DNA from: UMGS902 sp045580835 | GTDB taxonomy: Bacteria > Bacillota > Clostridia > Oscillospirales > CAG-272 | Length of the DNA: 12,205 nt | Direction: 5' to 3' | Assembly: GCA_045580835.1 (NCBI GenBank) | Contig: JAZNOM010000103.1 | Span: 1-12,205, forward strand | Shown: in pieces, positions 1 to 7,386 of the stretch | How positions within the stretch are numbered: position 1 is the stretch's first letter | How the letters are laid out: each line of letters opens with the position of its first letter | Position numbers and translations under genes: made by a program | The notes under the pieces: model-generated | What the model was told of the DNA's origin: nothing | Database searches by the model: none | What the model saw: only the letters and a program-made list of their open reading frames with translations

Positions 1-798
1 AGTTTCGATTTCGTCCTGAGGAACGGAGTCGATGAAGAGGTATGCGCCGTTCTGATAGTTAGCGAGAAGGGAAGTATCATCGTCATTGAAAGCGAAGATA
101 AGCTTGTCGGTAACTACGCTGTCAGCATCCCAGTAGTTTTCGTTCTTTTCGAGAACGAGCTGAGCCTGAGTGAACTCGGTTACCTTATAAGCGCCGTTAC
201 CGATGTAGGTTTCAGCCTTGGTAGCCCAAGCATCGCCGTTAGCCTCAACTACATCCTTCTTAACGGGCATGTAGGTGGGGAATGCGCAGAGTTCCATGAA
301 GTAAGGAACGTTAGAGGTGAGAACTACAGTAAGCTGCTTGCCATCCTCAGATGCAGTAACATTGAGGGTGTCAGTGCCGTAGCCGTCGATTACGTCGAAC
401 ATGTAGCTGTAGTCTGCAGCAGTTTCGGGATCAGCTGCTCTGTTCCAAGAGTAAACAAAGTCAGCAGCGGTGAGAGCAGAGCCGTCGCTCCACTTGAGGT
501 CGTCGCGAAGAGTGAAGGTGTAAGAGAACTTACCGTCTTCAGTAGCAACAACTTCAGGAATTTCGGCAGCACACATAGGAGTGAGGTTGCCTTCCTTGTC
601 GTAACCTACAAGACCAACAAAGTTGTGAATGATGTAGGTAGCGCCGTCAACAGCAGAGTTGAGGGCAGGGTCGATGGTGTCAGGATATGCACCAACGTTG
701 AGAACCATTGCTTCGCTTCCGTTATCCTTGTCGCCGCCACAAGCTGCGAAAGAGAAAACAATAGCGAGCACGAGCAATACGCTCAAAAGCTTTTTCAT
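1..798 (-). CDS. oppA: Oligopeptide ABC transporter substrate-binding lipoprotein OppA (partial, C-terminus off the window)
   Basis: Extracytoplasmic peptide-binding protein of the SBP_bac_5 (OppA/DppA) family. It captures peptides outside the membrane and hands them to the OppBC channel. The 266 visible residues begin with a lipoprotein signal peptide: KK at 2-3, a hydrophobic core at 4-18 and lipobox FAAC with the acylated Cys at 20. The mature N-terminus has the family's start (TIDPALNS near 41-48), then LRDDLKWSDGSALTAADFVY (about 97-116) and, further on, GNGAYKVTEF and LEKNENYWDAD, all typical OppA landmarks. A full OppA is about 530-560 aa, so roughly half is missing. The start at 798 follows a strong GGAGG site in an A-rich run. 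It is the last gene of the oppBCDFA operon, 50 nt after oppF, and has no promoter of its own that I can see. Confidence 0.93.
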   Translation of the reverse strand, partial: MKKLLSVLLVLAIVFSFAACGGDKDNGSEAMVLNVGAYPDTIDPALNSAVDGATYIIHNFVGLVGYDKEGNLTPMCAAEIPEVVATEDGKFSYTFTLRDDLKWSDGSALTAADFVYSWNRAADPETAADYSYMFDVIDGYGTDTLNVTASEDGKQLTVVLTSNVPYFMELCAFPTYMPVKKDVVEANGDAWATKAETYIGNGAYKVTEFTQAQLVLEKNENYWDADSVVTDKLIFAFNDDDTSLLANYQNGAYLFIDSVPQDEIET

Positions 799-830
799 GG
801 TTTTTTCCTCCAAAAAATATTTTTAATTAA

Positions 831-844
831 GCTTGAATACAAGC
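831..844 (-). other. Small hairpin between oppF and oppA
   Basis: GCTTG-TATT-CAAGC is a 5-bp stem just after the oppF stop. It is followed by an A/T-rich stretch ending in six Ts before the oppA ribosome binding site. It is too weak for a confident terminator. It could be a processing or partial-attenuation element that sets oppA mRNA apart from the transporter core, as often happens for binding-protein genes; that role is inference. Confidence 0.3.
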
Positions 845-848
845 AGAA

Positions 849-1820
849 TTAACCTTCAACCAAATGGCAGGCAACGAAATGACCGGGGCGGATTTCGCGA
901 AGCTCGGGCATTGACTCTGCACATTTATCACAGGCGCGAGGGCATCTTGTACGGAAAGGACATCCGCTCGGCATATGCAGAGGGCTCGGAACGTCGCCTT
1001 CAAGATGAATACGCTTGTTTGCTCTTGCAATGTTGGGGTCCGGAACGGGAACCGCAGAGAGCAGGGAAATAGTGTATGGGTGGATAGGCTCATGATAAAC
1101 CTCGTTTGCAGGACCGATTTCAATAAGCTTACCAAGATACATTACGGCAATTCTTGTAGAAATATGCTTAACTACAAGAAGGTCGTGCGCGATAAAGAGA
1201 TAGGTAAGACCGAGTTTTGCCTGGAGGTCCTCAAACATGTTAACAACCTGCGCCTGAATAGAAACGTCAAGCGCGGAAACAGGCTCGTCGCAAACGATAA
1301 ATTTAGGGTCAACCGCGAGCGCGCGCGCAATACCGATTCTCTGACGCTGACCGCCCGAAAACTCATGCGCATAACGCGAAGCGTGTTCGCTGGAAAGACC
1401 TACAAGGTCCATGAGGTACTTGATTTTTTCAGCACGCTCTGCCTTGTTGGAATAAAGCTTGTGTACGTCAAGGGGTTCGCCGATAATATCGCTGACAGTC
1501 ATACGAGGGTCGAGGGAGGAATAAGGGTCCTGGAAAACCATCTGTGCCGATTTACGGAACTCGTGGATGGTCTTTTCGCCCTTGATAAGCTGACCGTCAA
1601 ACCAAACCTCACCTGCGGTGGGCTTGTAAAGCTGGAGAATGGTACGGCCAACGGTAGTTTTACCGCAGCCGGATTCACCAACGAGACCGAGGGTCTCGCC
1701 TTCTTTGATGCTGAAAGTAACGTCGTCAACGGCTTTAAGCTTCAAAGATTTGAGAAAGCCGGTGGGAATATCAAAGTATTGCTTTAAATGCTTTACTTCG
1801 AGAAGATTCTTATCACTCAT
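849..1820 (-). CDS. oppF: Oligopeptide ABC transporter ATP-binding protein OppF
   Basis: Cytoplasmic ATPase that pairs with OppD to power peptide import. It is 323 aa, normal for OppF. Visible ABC motifs are Walker A GESGCGKTT (48-56), Q-loop Gln97 in FQDPYSSLDPR, signature SGGQRQR (155-161), Walker B FIVCDEP (174-180) and switch His212. The C-terminal oligo_HPY extension carries GCPFRTRCPRACDKC (286-300) plus Cys318, a cysteine cluster of the kind linked to a [4Fe-4S] site in some Opp/Dpp ATPases. The N-terminal run DIPTGFLKSLKLKAVDDV fits OppF rather than OppD. The ATG at 1820 overlaps the oppD stop by 8 nt and follows AGAGGAG, so translation is probably coupled to oppD. Confidence 0.95.
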   Translation of the reverse strand: MSDKNLLEVKHLKQYFDIPTGFLKSLKLKAVDDVTFSIKEGETLGLVGESGCGKTTVGRTILQLYKPTAGEVWFDGQLIKGEKTIHEFRKSAQMVFQDPYSSLDPRMTVSDIIGEPLDVHKLYSNKAERAEKIKYLMDLVGLSSEHASRYAHEFSGGQRQRIGIARALAVDPKFIVCDEPVSALDVSIQAQVVNMFEDLQAKLGLTYLFIAHDLLVVKHISTRIAVMYLGKLIEIGPANEVYHEPIHPYTISLLSAVPVPDPNIARANKRIHLEGDVPSPLHMPSGCPFRTRCPRACDKCAESMPELREIRPGHFVACHLVEG

Positions 1821-2838
1821 GATTATACATCTCCTCTACTTGTTCTTTAGTAAGTGTACCCGCTTCGATTGCATCCTTGAGGTTGTACCAGCAAGCAGAA
1901 GCATGGTCATTGTTGATAACGATTTCTTTTGCCTTATGAGAAAGACAAACCTTCATTGCACGGTCACAACGGGGAGCAAAAGGACAACCGTCAGGCATGT
2001 TGAGAAGGTCAACGGGGTGACCGCCGATAGGAATAAGGCGTTCATCGCTGTCGTCAACTTTAGGAATAGAGCGGAGCAAACCGCGGGTGTATTCGTGCTT
2101 CGGATTGTAGAAAACTTCGTCAGCAGTGCCGCGTTCGCAAACCTCGCCCGCGTACATAACGATGATTTCATCGCACATTTCGGCAACGACACCGAGGTCA
2201 TGGGTAATCATAATGATTGCCATACCGAGCTTTTTCTGAAGATCCTTCATAAGGTCGAGGATCTGCGCCTGAATTGTAACGTCAAGTGCGGTAGTGGGCT
2301 CGTCAGCAATAAGGATATCGGGTTCGCAGGCAAGCGCCATAGCAATCATAACTCTCTGGCGCATACCGCCGGAAAATTCGTGAGGATACTGCTTGATACG
2401 CTTTTCAGGCTCATTTACGCCTACAAGCTCAAGCATTTCGATAGCGCGCGCACGCGCTTGCTCTTTATTACGCTTTGTGTGAAGCATAATTGCTTCCATA
2501 AGCTGATTGCCGATGGTGTAAACGGGGTTAAGGCTTGTCATAGGATCCTGAAAGATGATACTTATCTTGTTGCCGCGAATTGTGCTCATCTTTTGCTTGG
2601 ATGCACCTACAAGCTCTTCACCGTTGAGTTTTACGCTGCCCGATACGATTTTACCGGGGTTAGCAAGAATTTGCAAAATAGAGTAGGCGGTAACGCTCTT
2701 ACCCGAGCCGGACTCACCTACGATACCAAGCACCTTGCCTTTTTCAAGCGAGAAGGAGATGCCGTTAACTGCCTTTACCTCACCTGCAGGAGTGAAGAAT
2801 GAGGTATGCAGGTCTTTTACTTCTAATAACTTTTCCAT
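1813..2838 (-). CDS. oppD: Oligopeptide ABC transporter ATP-binding protein OppD
   Basis: Partner ATPase of OppF in the cytoplasm. It is 341 aa. Motifs are Walker A GESGSGKS (41-48), Q-loop Gln97 in FQDPMTSLNP, signature SGGMRQR (156-162), Walker B DILIADE (174-180) and switch His213. The C-terminal oligo_HPY region has four cysteines (285, 291, 298, 316) in the pattern GCPFAPRC...C...ACW, matching the cluster in OppF. The last 20 residues (acidic and charged after ACWYNL) extend a little past the usual end. The ATG at 2838 follows AGAGGT. It lies 14 nt downstream of oppC and overlaps oppF by 8 nt, so it is an internal operon gene. Confidence 0.95.
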   Translation of the reverse strand: MEKLLEVKDLHTSFFTPAGEVKAVNGISFSLEKGKVLGIVGESGSGKSVTAYSILQILANPGKIVSGSVKLNGEELVGASKQKMSTIRGNKISIIFQDPMTSLNPVYTIGNQLMEAIMLHTKRNKEQARARAIEMLELVGVNEPEKRIKQYPHEFSGGMRQRVMIAMALACEPDILIADEPTTALDVTIQAQILDLMKDLQKKLGMAIIMITHDLGVVAEMCDEIIVMYAGEVCERGTADEVFYNPKHEYTRGLLRSIPKVDDSDERLIPIGGHPVDLLNMPDGCPFAPRCDRAMKVCLSHKAKEIVINNDHASACWYNLKDAIEAGTLTKEQVEEMYNHE

Positions 2839-2852
2839 ACAAATACCTCTGA

Positions 2853-3950
2853 TTATTTCTTAAGCTTAGGGTCAAACGCGTCGCGGAGACCGTCGCCAAG
2901 CAGGTTGAGAGACAAAACGATGAGGCAGATAGCAACTGCCGGGATGATCAAACGATACGAATAGGAGTTTATGCCTTTAAGCGCATCGGATGCAAGAGAA
3001 CCGAGCGAGGGCATGGGCATGTCAACACCGAGACCCATGAAAGAAAGGAAGCTTTCGGTGAAGATTGCCGAAGGAATCTGAAGCGCTGTCGAAATAATGA
3101 TAACGCTGATACAGTTGGGGATCATATGGCGCATAATGATATGTTTGCCGGATGCACCGATAGAACGAGCCGCAAGAACATAGTCCTGCTGCTTGATAGA
3201 AAGAATCTGACCACGGATAAGTCTTGCCATGCTTACCCAATAGAGAAGGGCAAACACGATAAAGATACTAATCATTCCGACACCGAGCGTTTCGAGAGGA
3301 GTACCCTCAAGTATGCTTGAACCGTCCTCTTTGGTAAATACACTTTTAAGTACAACCGAGAAAAGGATGATCATAAGAAGGTCCGGCAAAGAGTAGATGA
3401 TATCAACGATACGCATCATTACCATATCCACTTTGCCGCCGTAATATCCGGAAACAGAGCCGTAGATAACGCCGATGATAAGAACGATGATACTAGCAAA
3501 AAGACCAACTGCAAGGGAAACGCGAGCACCGTAGATAACACGGATAGCATAGTCACGACCGGCGTCATCGGTGCCAAAAATATGGGGGAATACAAATTCG
3601 CCGGCAGCAATCTTTGCTTGCTCAGTTTCGCCGTATTCGAAAGGCTTTAAGTTTCTGTACGACGAGTCGGGGAGCTGTCCCTTAATGTTGCCAAGCTGCG
3701 CAGAGTAGCTGTATGGGTAGAACATAGGAACAAAAATTACAATAAGAACGATAAGTGTGAGAAGAATAAGACATGTCATAGCAATCTTGTTCTTTGAAAG
3801 GCGGCGCATACCGTCTTTAAAGAACGTGGTGCTGGGACGCATGCGCTGTTGCAGGTACTTTTCGTCCTCTGTAGCCAATTCAAACTTGGAAACATCAAGC
3901 TGAAGACTTAAAGGATTCTTCTTTGGGAGTGTTTCGTTATTCTTTTTCAT
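2853..3950 (-). CDS. oppC: Oligopeptide ABC transporter permease OppC
   Basis: One of the two membrane subunits that form the peptide channel with OppB. It is 365 aa. A cytoplasmic N-terminal tail of about 55 residues (OppC_N region) leads to a first membrane helix (56-78). A periplasmic-type loop follows (79-125), then the family landmark FGTDDAGRDYAIRVIYGARV (125-144) and further helices near 145-168, 185-203, 224-240, 283-300 and 334-352. The EAA coupling loop that docks on the ATPases is at 257-279 (YVLAARSIGASGKHIIMRH). The C-terminus GDGLRDAFDPKLKK is typical. The loop before the landmark (80-120) is longer than in E. coli OppC, a common Firmicute variant. The start follows a full GGGAGG site, 15 nt after oppB. 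Confidence 0.95.
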   Translation of the reverse strand: MKKNNETLPKKNPLSLQLDVSKFELATEDEKYLQQRMRPSTTFFKDGMRRLSKNKIAMTCLILLTLIVLIVIFVPMFYPYSYSAQLGNIKGQLPDSSYRNLKPFEYGETEQAKIAAGEFVFPHIFGTDDAGRDYAIRVIYGARVSLAVGLFASIIVLIIGVIYGSVSGYYGGKVDMVMMRIVDIIYSLPDLLMIILFSVVLKSVFTKEDGSSILEGTPLETLGVGMISIFIVFALLYWVSMARLIRGQILSIKQQDYVLAARSIGASGKHIIMRHMIPNCISVIIISTALQIPSAIFTESFLSFMGLGVDMPMPSLGSLASDALKGINSYSYRLIIPAVAICLIVLSLNLLGDGLRDAFDPKLKK

Positions 3951-3965
3951 TTTTTTAAACCTCCC

Positions 3966-4892
3966 TTAACTCAAATCAACACGAGGGTCGAAAATCTTGT
4001 AACAAATATCGGAAAGAAGAGTCATGGTAACCATAAGAGTTGCAAGGAAAATGGTTGTACCCATAACCATGGGGTAGTCGCGGTTGATAATGCTTGAATA
4101 AAAATACTCACCGAGACCGGGAACTGCGAAAATCTTTTCAACTACCAAAGAGCCGGTAAGGATAAACGCAATCATAGGACCAACATAAGTAATAACGGGT
4201 GTAACGGCATTTTTAAGCGCATGCTTGAAAATAACCTTTGAACCCGAAACACCCTTTGCACGCGCGGTACGGATATAGTCCTGACCGAGAACATCAAGCA
4301 TGCTTGAACGTGTAAGACGGGTAATGTAGGACATGGGGTAAAGTGCAAGCGAAATGATAGGAAGCACAAGACCGCCTTCCATGCTGCCGTTTGCAGGGAA
4401 TATCTTAAAGTTAATACAGAAGATGAGAAGCAAAATTGTTGCAATTACAAAAGAGGGCATAGCAACAAATGCAGTGGAAAGCACCATGATAAGCTTGTCG
4501 ATCCACTTGTTATGGAAAACTGCGGCAACAGCGCCGAGTGTAAGACCGATAACAATGGCAATGCAAGCGGCAATAAGACCGTTTTTAGCGCTGACGGAGA
4601 AACCGTCAAGGATGAGGTCCATAACGTTGCGGCCTCTCATTTTAATAGAGGGACCGAAGTCAAAGTGCAAAAGGTCTTTAAGATAGGTGAGATATTGCTC
4701 AAAAAGAGGCTTATCAAGACCGTATTTAGCTTCCATAGCCGCCATAACTTCGGGGCTAGGTGACTTTTCGGAAAGGAAAGGTCCGCCGGGAATAGCTCTT
4801 GTTACGAAAAATGTGATCGTAATAATCAAAAATACCGTGAAAATCGCGAGAAGCACGCGTTTAACGATATACAGCGCGAGTTTGCTGTCCAA
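3966..4892 (-). CDS. oppB: Oligopeptide ABC transporter permease OppB (TTG start)
   Basis: First gene of the operon and second channel subunit. The frame stays open up to 4952, but I place the start at a TTG (4890-4892). It sits 8 nt after a perfect AAGGAG, and it gives a 308-aa protein opening MDSKLALYIVKRVLLAIF, just where OppB homologues (about 306 aa) begin. The upstream 20 codons lack a ribosome binding site and lie within a hairpin leader. A GTG overlapping the AAGGAG is a poor alternative. Features: helix 1 at 10-31, family motif RAIPGGPF (32-39), helices near 103-127, 134-158, 175-192, 233-252 and 276-294, EAA loop DYIRTARAKGVSGSKVIFKH (205-224), and C-terminal DPRVDLS. Confidence 0.94.
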   Translation of the reverse strand: MDSKLALYIVKRVLLAIFTVFLIITITFFVTRAIPGGPFLSEKSPSPEVMAAMEAKYGLDKPLFEQYLTYLKDLLHFDFGPSIKMRGRNVMDLILDGFSVSAKNGLIAACIAIVIGLTLGAVAAVFHNKWIDKLIMVLSTAFVAMPSFVIATILLLIFCINFKIFPANGSMEGGLVLPIISLALYPMSYITRLTRSSMLDVLGQDYIRTARAKGVSGSKVIFKHALKNAVTPVITYVGPMIAFILTGSLVVEKIFAVPGLGEYFYSSIINRDYPMVMGTTIFLATLMVTMTLLSDICYKIFDPRVDLS

Positions 4893-4900
4893 AATATTCA

Positions 4901-4906
4901 CTCCTT
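4901..4906 (-). promoter_or_regulatory. Ribosome binding site that decides the oppB start
   Basis: AAGGAG read on the minus strand, 8 nt before the TTG at 4892. It is the only good Shine-Dalgarno near the 5' end of the frame, so it argues for the TTG start over the longer reading from 4952. Confidence 0.8.
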
Positions 4907-4935
4907 GTTCTATGTTGCGCAAAGACAGCGAAAAG

Positions 4936-4958
4936 TATGCTTTGCTTCGCAAAGCATA
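4936..4958 (-). other. Perfect 10-bp hairpin in the opp leader
   Basis: TATGCTTTGC-GAA-GCAAAGCATA is a perfect inverted repeat with a 3-nt loop. It lies about 30 nt upstream of the oppB ribosome binding site. No U-tract follows it (CUUUUCGC), so it is not a classical terminator. It shares two bases with the neighbouring hairpin at 4957-4984 (CAAATA/TATTTG stem, loop with GGTACC), so the two may compete. Its role is unknown. Confidence 0.6.
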
Positions 4959-5067
4959 ACAAATACGGTACCCTATTTGTGTTATAAAACTGTATTTTAA
5001 GCAACTGTATTACTTTAATAGCCAAAGTTGCAACACAAAACACACCCGAAAGGCTGTTTCGCGTGTG
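4957..5067 (-). other. Structured part of the opp 5' leader (three further hairpins)
   Basis: In order of transcription: an imperfect 11-nt-arm stem CACACGCGAAA/TTTCGGGTGTG with one G-G mismatch (5041-5067), a GCAACT/AGTTGC stem containing ACTTT/AAAGT as an alternative (5001-5031), and a CAAATA/TATTTG stem extended by a TAA/TTA pair (4957-4984). With the 10-bp hairpin next to oppB, this makes a leader of about 200 nt built almost entirely from potential stems. I recognise no known riboswitch class and see no T-box, SAM or lysine core. Confidence 0.45.
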
Positions 5068-5130
5068 ACATTTGCAATTAGACTATAAAAACATTCCGCA
5101 TTATTATACTATATATTTTTGCAAATGTCA
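5066..5130. repeat. 12-bp perfect inverted repeat flanking the opp promoter (operator candidate)
   Basis: TGACATTTGCAA at 5066-5077 and its exact reverse complement at 5119-5130. Start-to-start distance is 53 bp, close to five helical turns. One arm covers most of the -35 box and the other lies about 20-30 bp downstream of the predicted start. Both arms extend outward into GTG with a 1-nt indel. The arrangement suggests paired operators bound by one factor; the factor is unknown. Confidence 0.5.
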
Positions 5131-5131
5131 A
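5103..5131 (-). promoter_or_regulatory. Consensus sigma-A promoter of the opp operon
   Basis: On the minus strand a perfect -35 TTGACA (5126-5131), a 17-nt spacer and a perfect -10 TATAAT (5103-5108). Expected start of transcription is near 5096, giving a leader of about 200 nt before oppB. A promoter this close to consensus is usually held in check by a repressor or by leader control. Confidence 0.88.
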
Positions 5132-5194
5132 CACAAAGGACGCGTATTTTTGCGAATTGTGTTATTTTTTTGACGGAAAAAATTTTCAAACTTT

Positions 5195-5220
5195 CAAAAA
5201 CGCTTTATGGCTTAAAGCGC
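5195..5220 (-). terminator. Rho-independent terminator of the HAD-pepD operon
   Basis: Stem CGCTTTA / TAAAGCG (5201-5207 with 5213-5219) with loop AGCCA, followed on the minus strand by TTTTT. The pepD stop codon TAA lies inside the stem. It separates pepD from the opp promoter downstream. Confidence 0.8.
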
Positions 5221-6624
5221 TTTGATTATCTCTTTTAGGTAGTCGAATGTTCTTTCAACAGACTTTACCGACATTCTTTCACGCGTGGTGTGGATGTCGT
5301 AAAGGTTCGGACCGAAGGAAACAGCGTCAAGTCCGTTTATCTTGTCAGAGAAAAGACCGCACTCAAGTCCCGCATGGATTGCTTCGATTTTAGGAGATGC
5401 GCCGTACATTTTTTTATAAACTTCTGCCATGGTGTCGCGCAAAGGAGAATATTTGCGGTATTCCCATGCAGGGTAGTGTGCGTGTGAATTGTACTTACCG
5501 CCAAAACTTTCAGCAACTTTTGAAAGTTTGTCAAGCAGCTCGTATTTTTCTGCATTTACCGAACTGCGCACGGCAAAGGTTGCTTTTAGCGCGTCGTTTT
5601 CTATTTTGAGAACACCTAAATTCAGCGAAGTCTGAACAAGTCCCTCAATATCACGGCTCATGCTCTGAATTCCGTTTGGAACGGTGCAGAGAAAATCTAC
5701 GATGTGCTTACTGCTTTCAAGGTTGAAGCATTCTTTCGCGTTGGTACTTTCAACATTTATTGAAAGACCTGCATCGGTGTCAACCTTGTTTGCCATGATA
5801 AAAGCGTCAACAAAATTGGCGGGATTTTGCTCGCATGAGATAATTGCTTCGGATGCGCGGGGAATCGCGTTGTCTTTAAGACCGCCGTGTATATTTACTA
5901 TATTATAATTAAAAGGAAGAGTTTTGATAAACTTTCCCAGCGTTACATTAGCATTAAGGCGGCCTTTGTCTATTTCCGCGCCGGAGTGCCCTCCGATAAG
6001 ACCGTCAAGCACAATGCGGTAACAAGGGGAACTTGCTTTTTCTTTGGTCAAAGAAAGTTCAATATCTGCGCGAGCGCCGCCTGCACATCCGACGGTGAGG
6101 ATGCCTTCTTCTTCGGAGTCGATGTTTATTAGGATTTTACCCGAAAGCATTGAAACATCAAGTCCCTCTGCGCCGTACATTCCTGTTTCTTCATCGGTAG
6201 TGAAAAGAGCTTCAATTGGCGGATGAGGGAGCGAGTTATCCTCAAGAATTGCCATTACCATTGCAACGGCTATACCGTCGTCGCCTCCAAGCGTTGTGCC
6301 GTCTGCACTGATAAAGTCGCCGTCAACCTTTAGTTTCAGACCATCGGTAGCAAAATCAATTGTTGAATCAGGCTCTTTTTCGCAGACCATATCAAGATGT
6401 CCTTGCAAAATAACGGTGGGGTGACTTTCATATCCTTTTGATGCAGGCTTTTTGATAATTACATTGTTAAATTTGTCCTTGATTACCTCAAGACCTTTAA
6501 CTTTTGCGAAATCCACGCAAAAATCGCTGATTTTGTCTGTGTTGCCCGAGCCGTGAGGGATTTTACAAATCTCTTCAAAGAAATGCATCACTCTCTCCGG
6601 CTTGATTCCACTTAAAATTCCCAT
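5212..6624 (-). CDS. pepD: Aminoacyl-histidine dipeptidase PepD (M20 metallopeptidase)
   Basis: Cytoplasmic di-zinc dipeptidase (PepD / beta-Ala-His dipeptidase family, clan MH) that splits dipeptides, often X-His, to free amino acids. It is 470 aa, close to the family's roughly 480-490. Metal and catalytic landmarks: QGHLDMVCEK with His76 and catalytic Asp78 (74-83), LGGDDG bridging Asp115/116, TTDEETGM with catalytic Glu145 and metal ligand Glu146, INIDSEEEG with Asp169, and HAGLECG with His417. The lid/dimer domain lies between about 190 and 390, including IGGHSGAEIDKGRLNA, as in PepD. The ATG at 6624 follows GGAG and overlaps the HAD gene by 13 nt. With the opp operon directly downstream, the likely job is breakdown of imported peptides. 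Confidence 0.95.
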   Translation of the reverse strand: MGILSGIKPERVMHFFEEICKIPHGSGNTDKISDFCVDFAKVKGLEVIKDKFNNVIIKKPASKGYESHPTVILQGHLDMVCEKEPDSTIDFATDGLKLKVDGDFISADGTTLGGDDGIAVAMVMAILEDNSLPHPPIEALFTTDEETGMYGAEGLDVSMLSGKILINIDSEEEGILTVGCAGGARADIELSLTKEKASSPCYRIVLDGLIGGHSGAEIDKGRLNANVTLGKFIKTLPFNYNIVNIHGGLKDNAIPRASEAIISCEQNPANFVDAFIMANKVDTDAGLSINVESTNAKECFNLESSKHIVDFLCTVPNGIQSMSRDIEGLVQTSLNLGVLKIENDALKATFAVRSSVNAEKYELLDKLSKVAESFGGKYNSHAHYPAWEYRKYSPLRDTMAEVYKKMYGASPKIEAIHAGLECGLFSDKINGLDAVSFGPNLYDIHTTRERMSVKSVERTFDYLKEIIKAL

Positions 6625-7328
6625 TTTATATTCTCCATTAATTCTTTATAACTATCAAAATGTGCAACCGAGCGGCGGTTTATTTCCTCACGTTCGCAAT
6701 CGGAGTGCTCGTCATACATCGCGATAACATCAATACCTGCAGCGTTTGCCGCTTCAACTCCGACAAGCGAATCCTCAAACACGATACATTCATTAGCACT
6801 TGCGTTAAATTCAACAAGTATCCGTTCGTAAATTTTAGGACTCGGTTTTATCTCTTTCGCATCCTCGCGCGTGTACATTGCATCGAAAATGCTGTCGAGC
6901 GGAGCCTTTGAAATTATGTTTTGATTGCGTGTCAGGTATACGTTGAGATTTGAACGCAAGGTTGTCGACGCCAATACCATACAATATCCCAAGGATTTTA
7001 ACTTTTTGAGAAATACATCAGCATATGGCTTGTAATCAACAGTATTTGAGACAAGGTCATCCGCAATCCCATACCGTAGTTTTACAAGTGCATCAGCGCA
7101 AAGGGGAGAACCGTACTTTTTGCCCATAAAAGCGCAGTAATCTTTATATGGTGAGGCAGAAGCCTTAAATTCTCGAAGTTTTGCATCTCTTTGTGCCTGC
7201 ACATCTATGCCGTCGGGATTGTGACCGAATGATTTTATAAATCTGCGGTCGACCTCGTTCCAGATACCTACAGAGTTGATAAGTGTACCGTCAAGGTCAA
7301 AAATTATTAGCTTTTTTCCTTTTAACAT
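6612..7328 (-). CDS. HAD-superfamily hydrolase (beta-phosphoglucomutase/phosphatase-like)
   Basis: Haloacid dehalogenase-fold phosphatase of 238 aa. Motif I is DLDGTL with nucleophile Asp11 and acid/base Asp13. Motif II is the Ser/Thr of VLASTT. Motif III is the Lys of EIKPSPKIY, and motif IV is the acidic pair in VFEDSLVGVEAA. The helical cap (about 18-90) after motif I places it in subfamily I with PGM-like enzymes. The substrate is not readable: sugar phosphates or nucleotides are both possible, and the cap has no diagnostic motif that I recognise. The ATG at 7328 follows CGGAG. It is first gene of a two-gene operon with pepD; the link to peptide use may be only transcriptional. Confidence 0.88.
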   Translation of the reverse strand: MLKGKKLIIFDLDGTLINSVGIWNEVDRRFIKSFGHNPDGIDVQAQRDAKLREFKASASPYKDYCAFMGKKYGSPLCADALVKLRYGIADDLVSNTVDYKPYADVFLKKLKSLGYCMVLASTTLRSNLNVYLTRNQNIISKAPLDSIFDAMYTREDAKEIKPSPKIYERILVEFNASANECIVFEDSLVGVEAANAAGIDVIAMYDEHSDCEREEINRRSVAHFDSYKELMENIKWEF

Positions 7329-7357
7329 GACATCTCCGTCTAACTTTTATATAAAAT

Positions 7358-7386
7358 ATTATAACAAAAAAAGGCTTGCGATGCAA
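7358..7386 (-). promoter_or_regulatory. Promoter of the HAD-pepD operon, overlapping a terminator
   Basis: Minus-strand -10 TATAAT at 7358-7363. The position 17 nt upstream (7381-7386) reads TTGCAT, matching consensus in three of six bases. The spacer is made of the U-tract and 3' arm of the upstream gene's terminator. Start of transcription would be near 7351, leaving a leader of about 23 nt that holds only the ribosome binding site. Confidence 0.55.

Noticed and set aside
975..1787. A 270-codon plus-strand open frame antisense to oppF
   Set aside because: Same reason: a shadow of oppF, no ribosome binding site, no recognisable protein features.
1639..2802. A 387-codon plus-strand open frame antisense to oppD and oppF
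   Set aside because: It is longer than oppD, but it lies wholly opposite two genes with intact ABC motifs, has no Shine-Dalgarno, and encodes a peptide without domain features. It arises from codon bias on the opposite strand.
4893..4952. Extended N-terminus of OppB from the TTG at 4952
   Set aside because: There is no ribosome binding site, the segment overlaps the leader hairpin, and it adds 20 residues not expected for OppB. The TTG at 4892 with AAGGAG fits better.
5180..5195. CodY-box-like AATTTTCAAAC near the pepD/opp junction
   Set aside because: Only the first half matches the consensus AATTTTCWGAAAATT, and it lies in the A/T-rich tail of a terminator.
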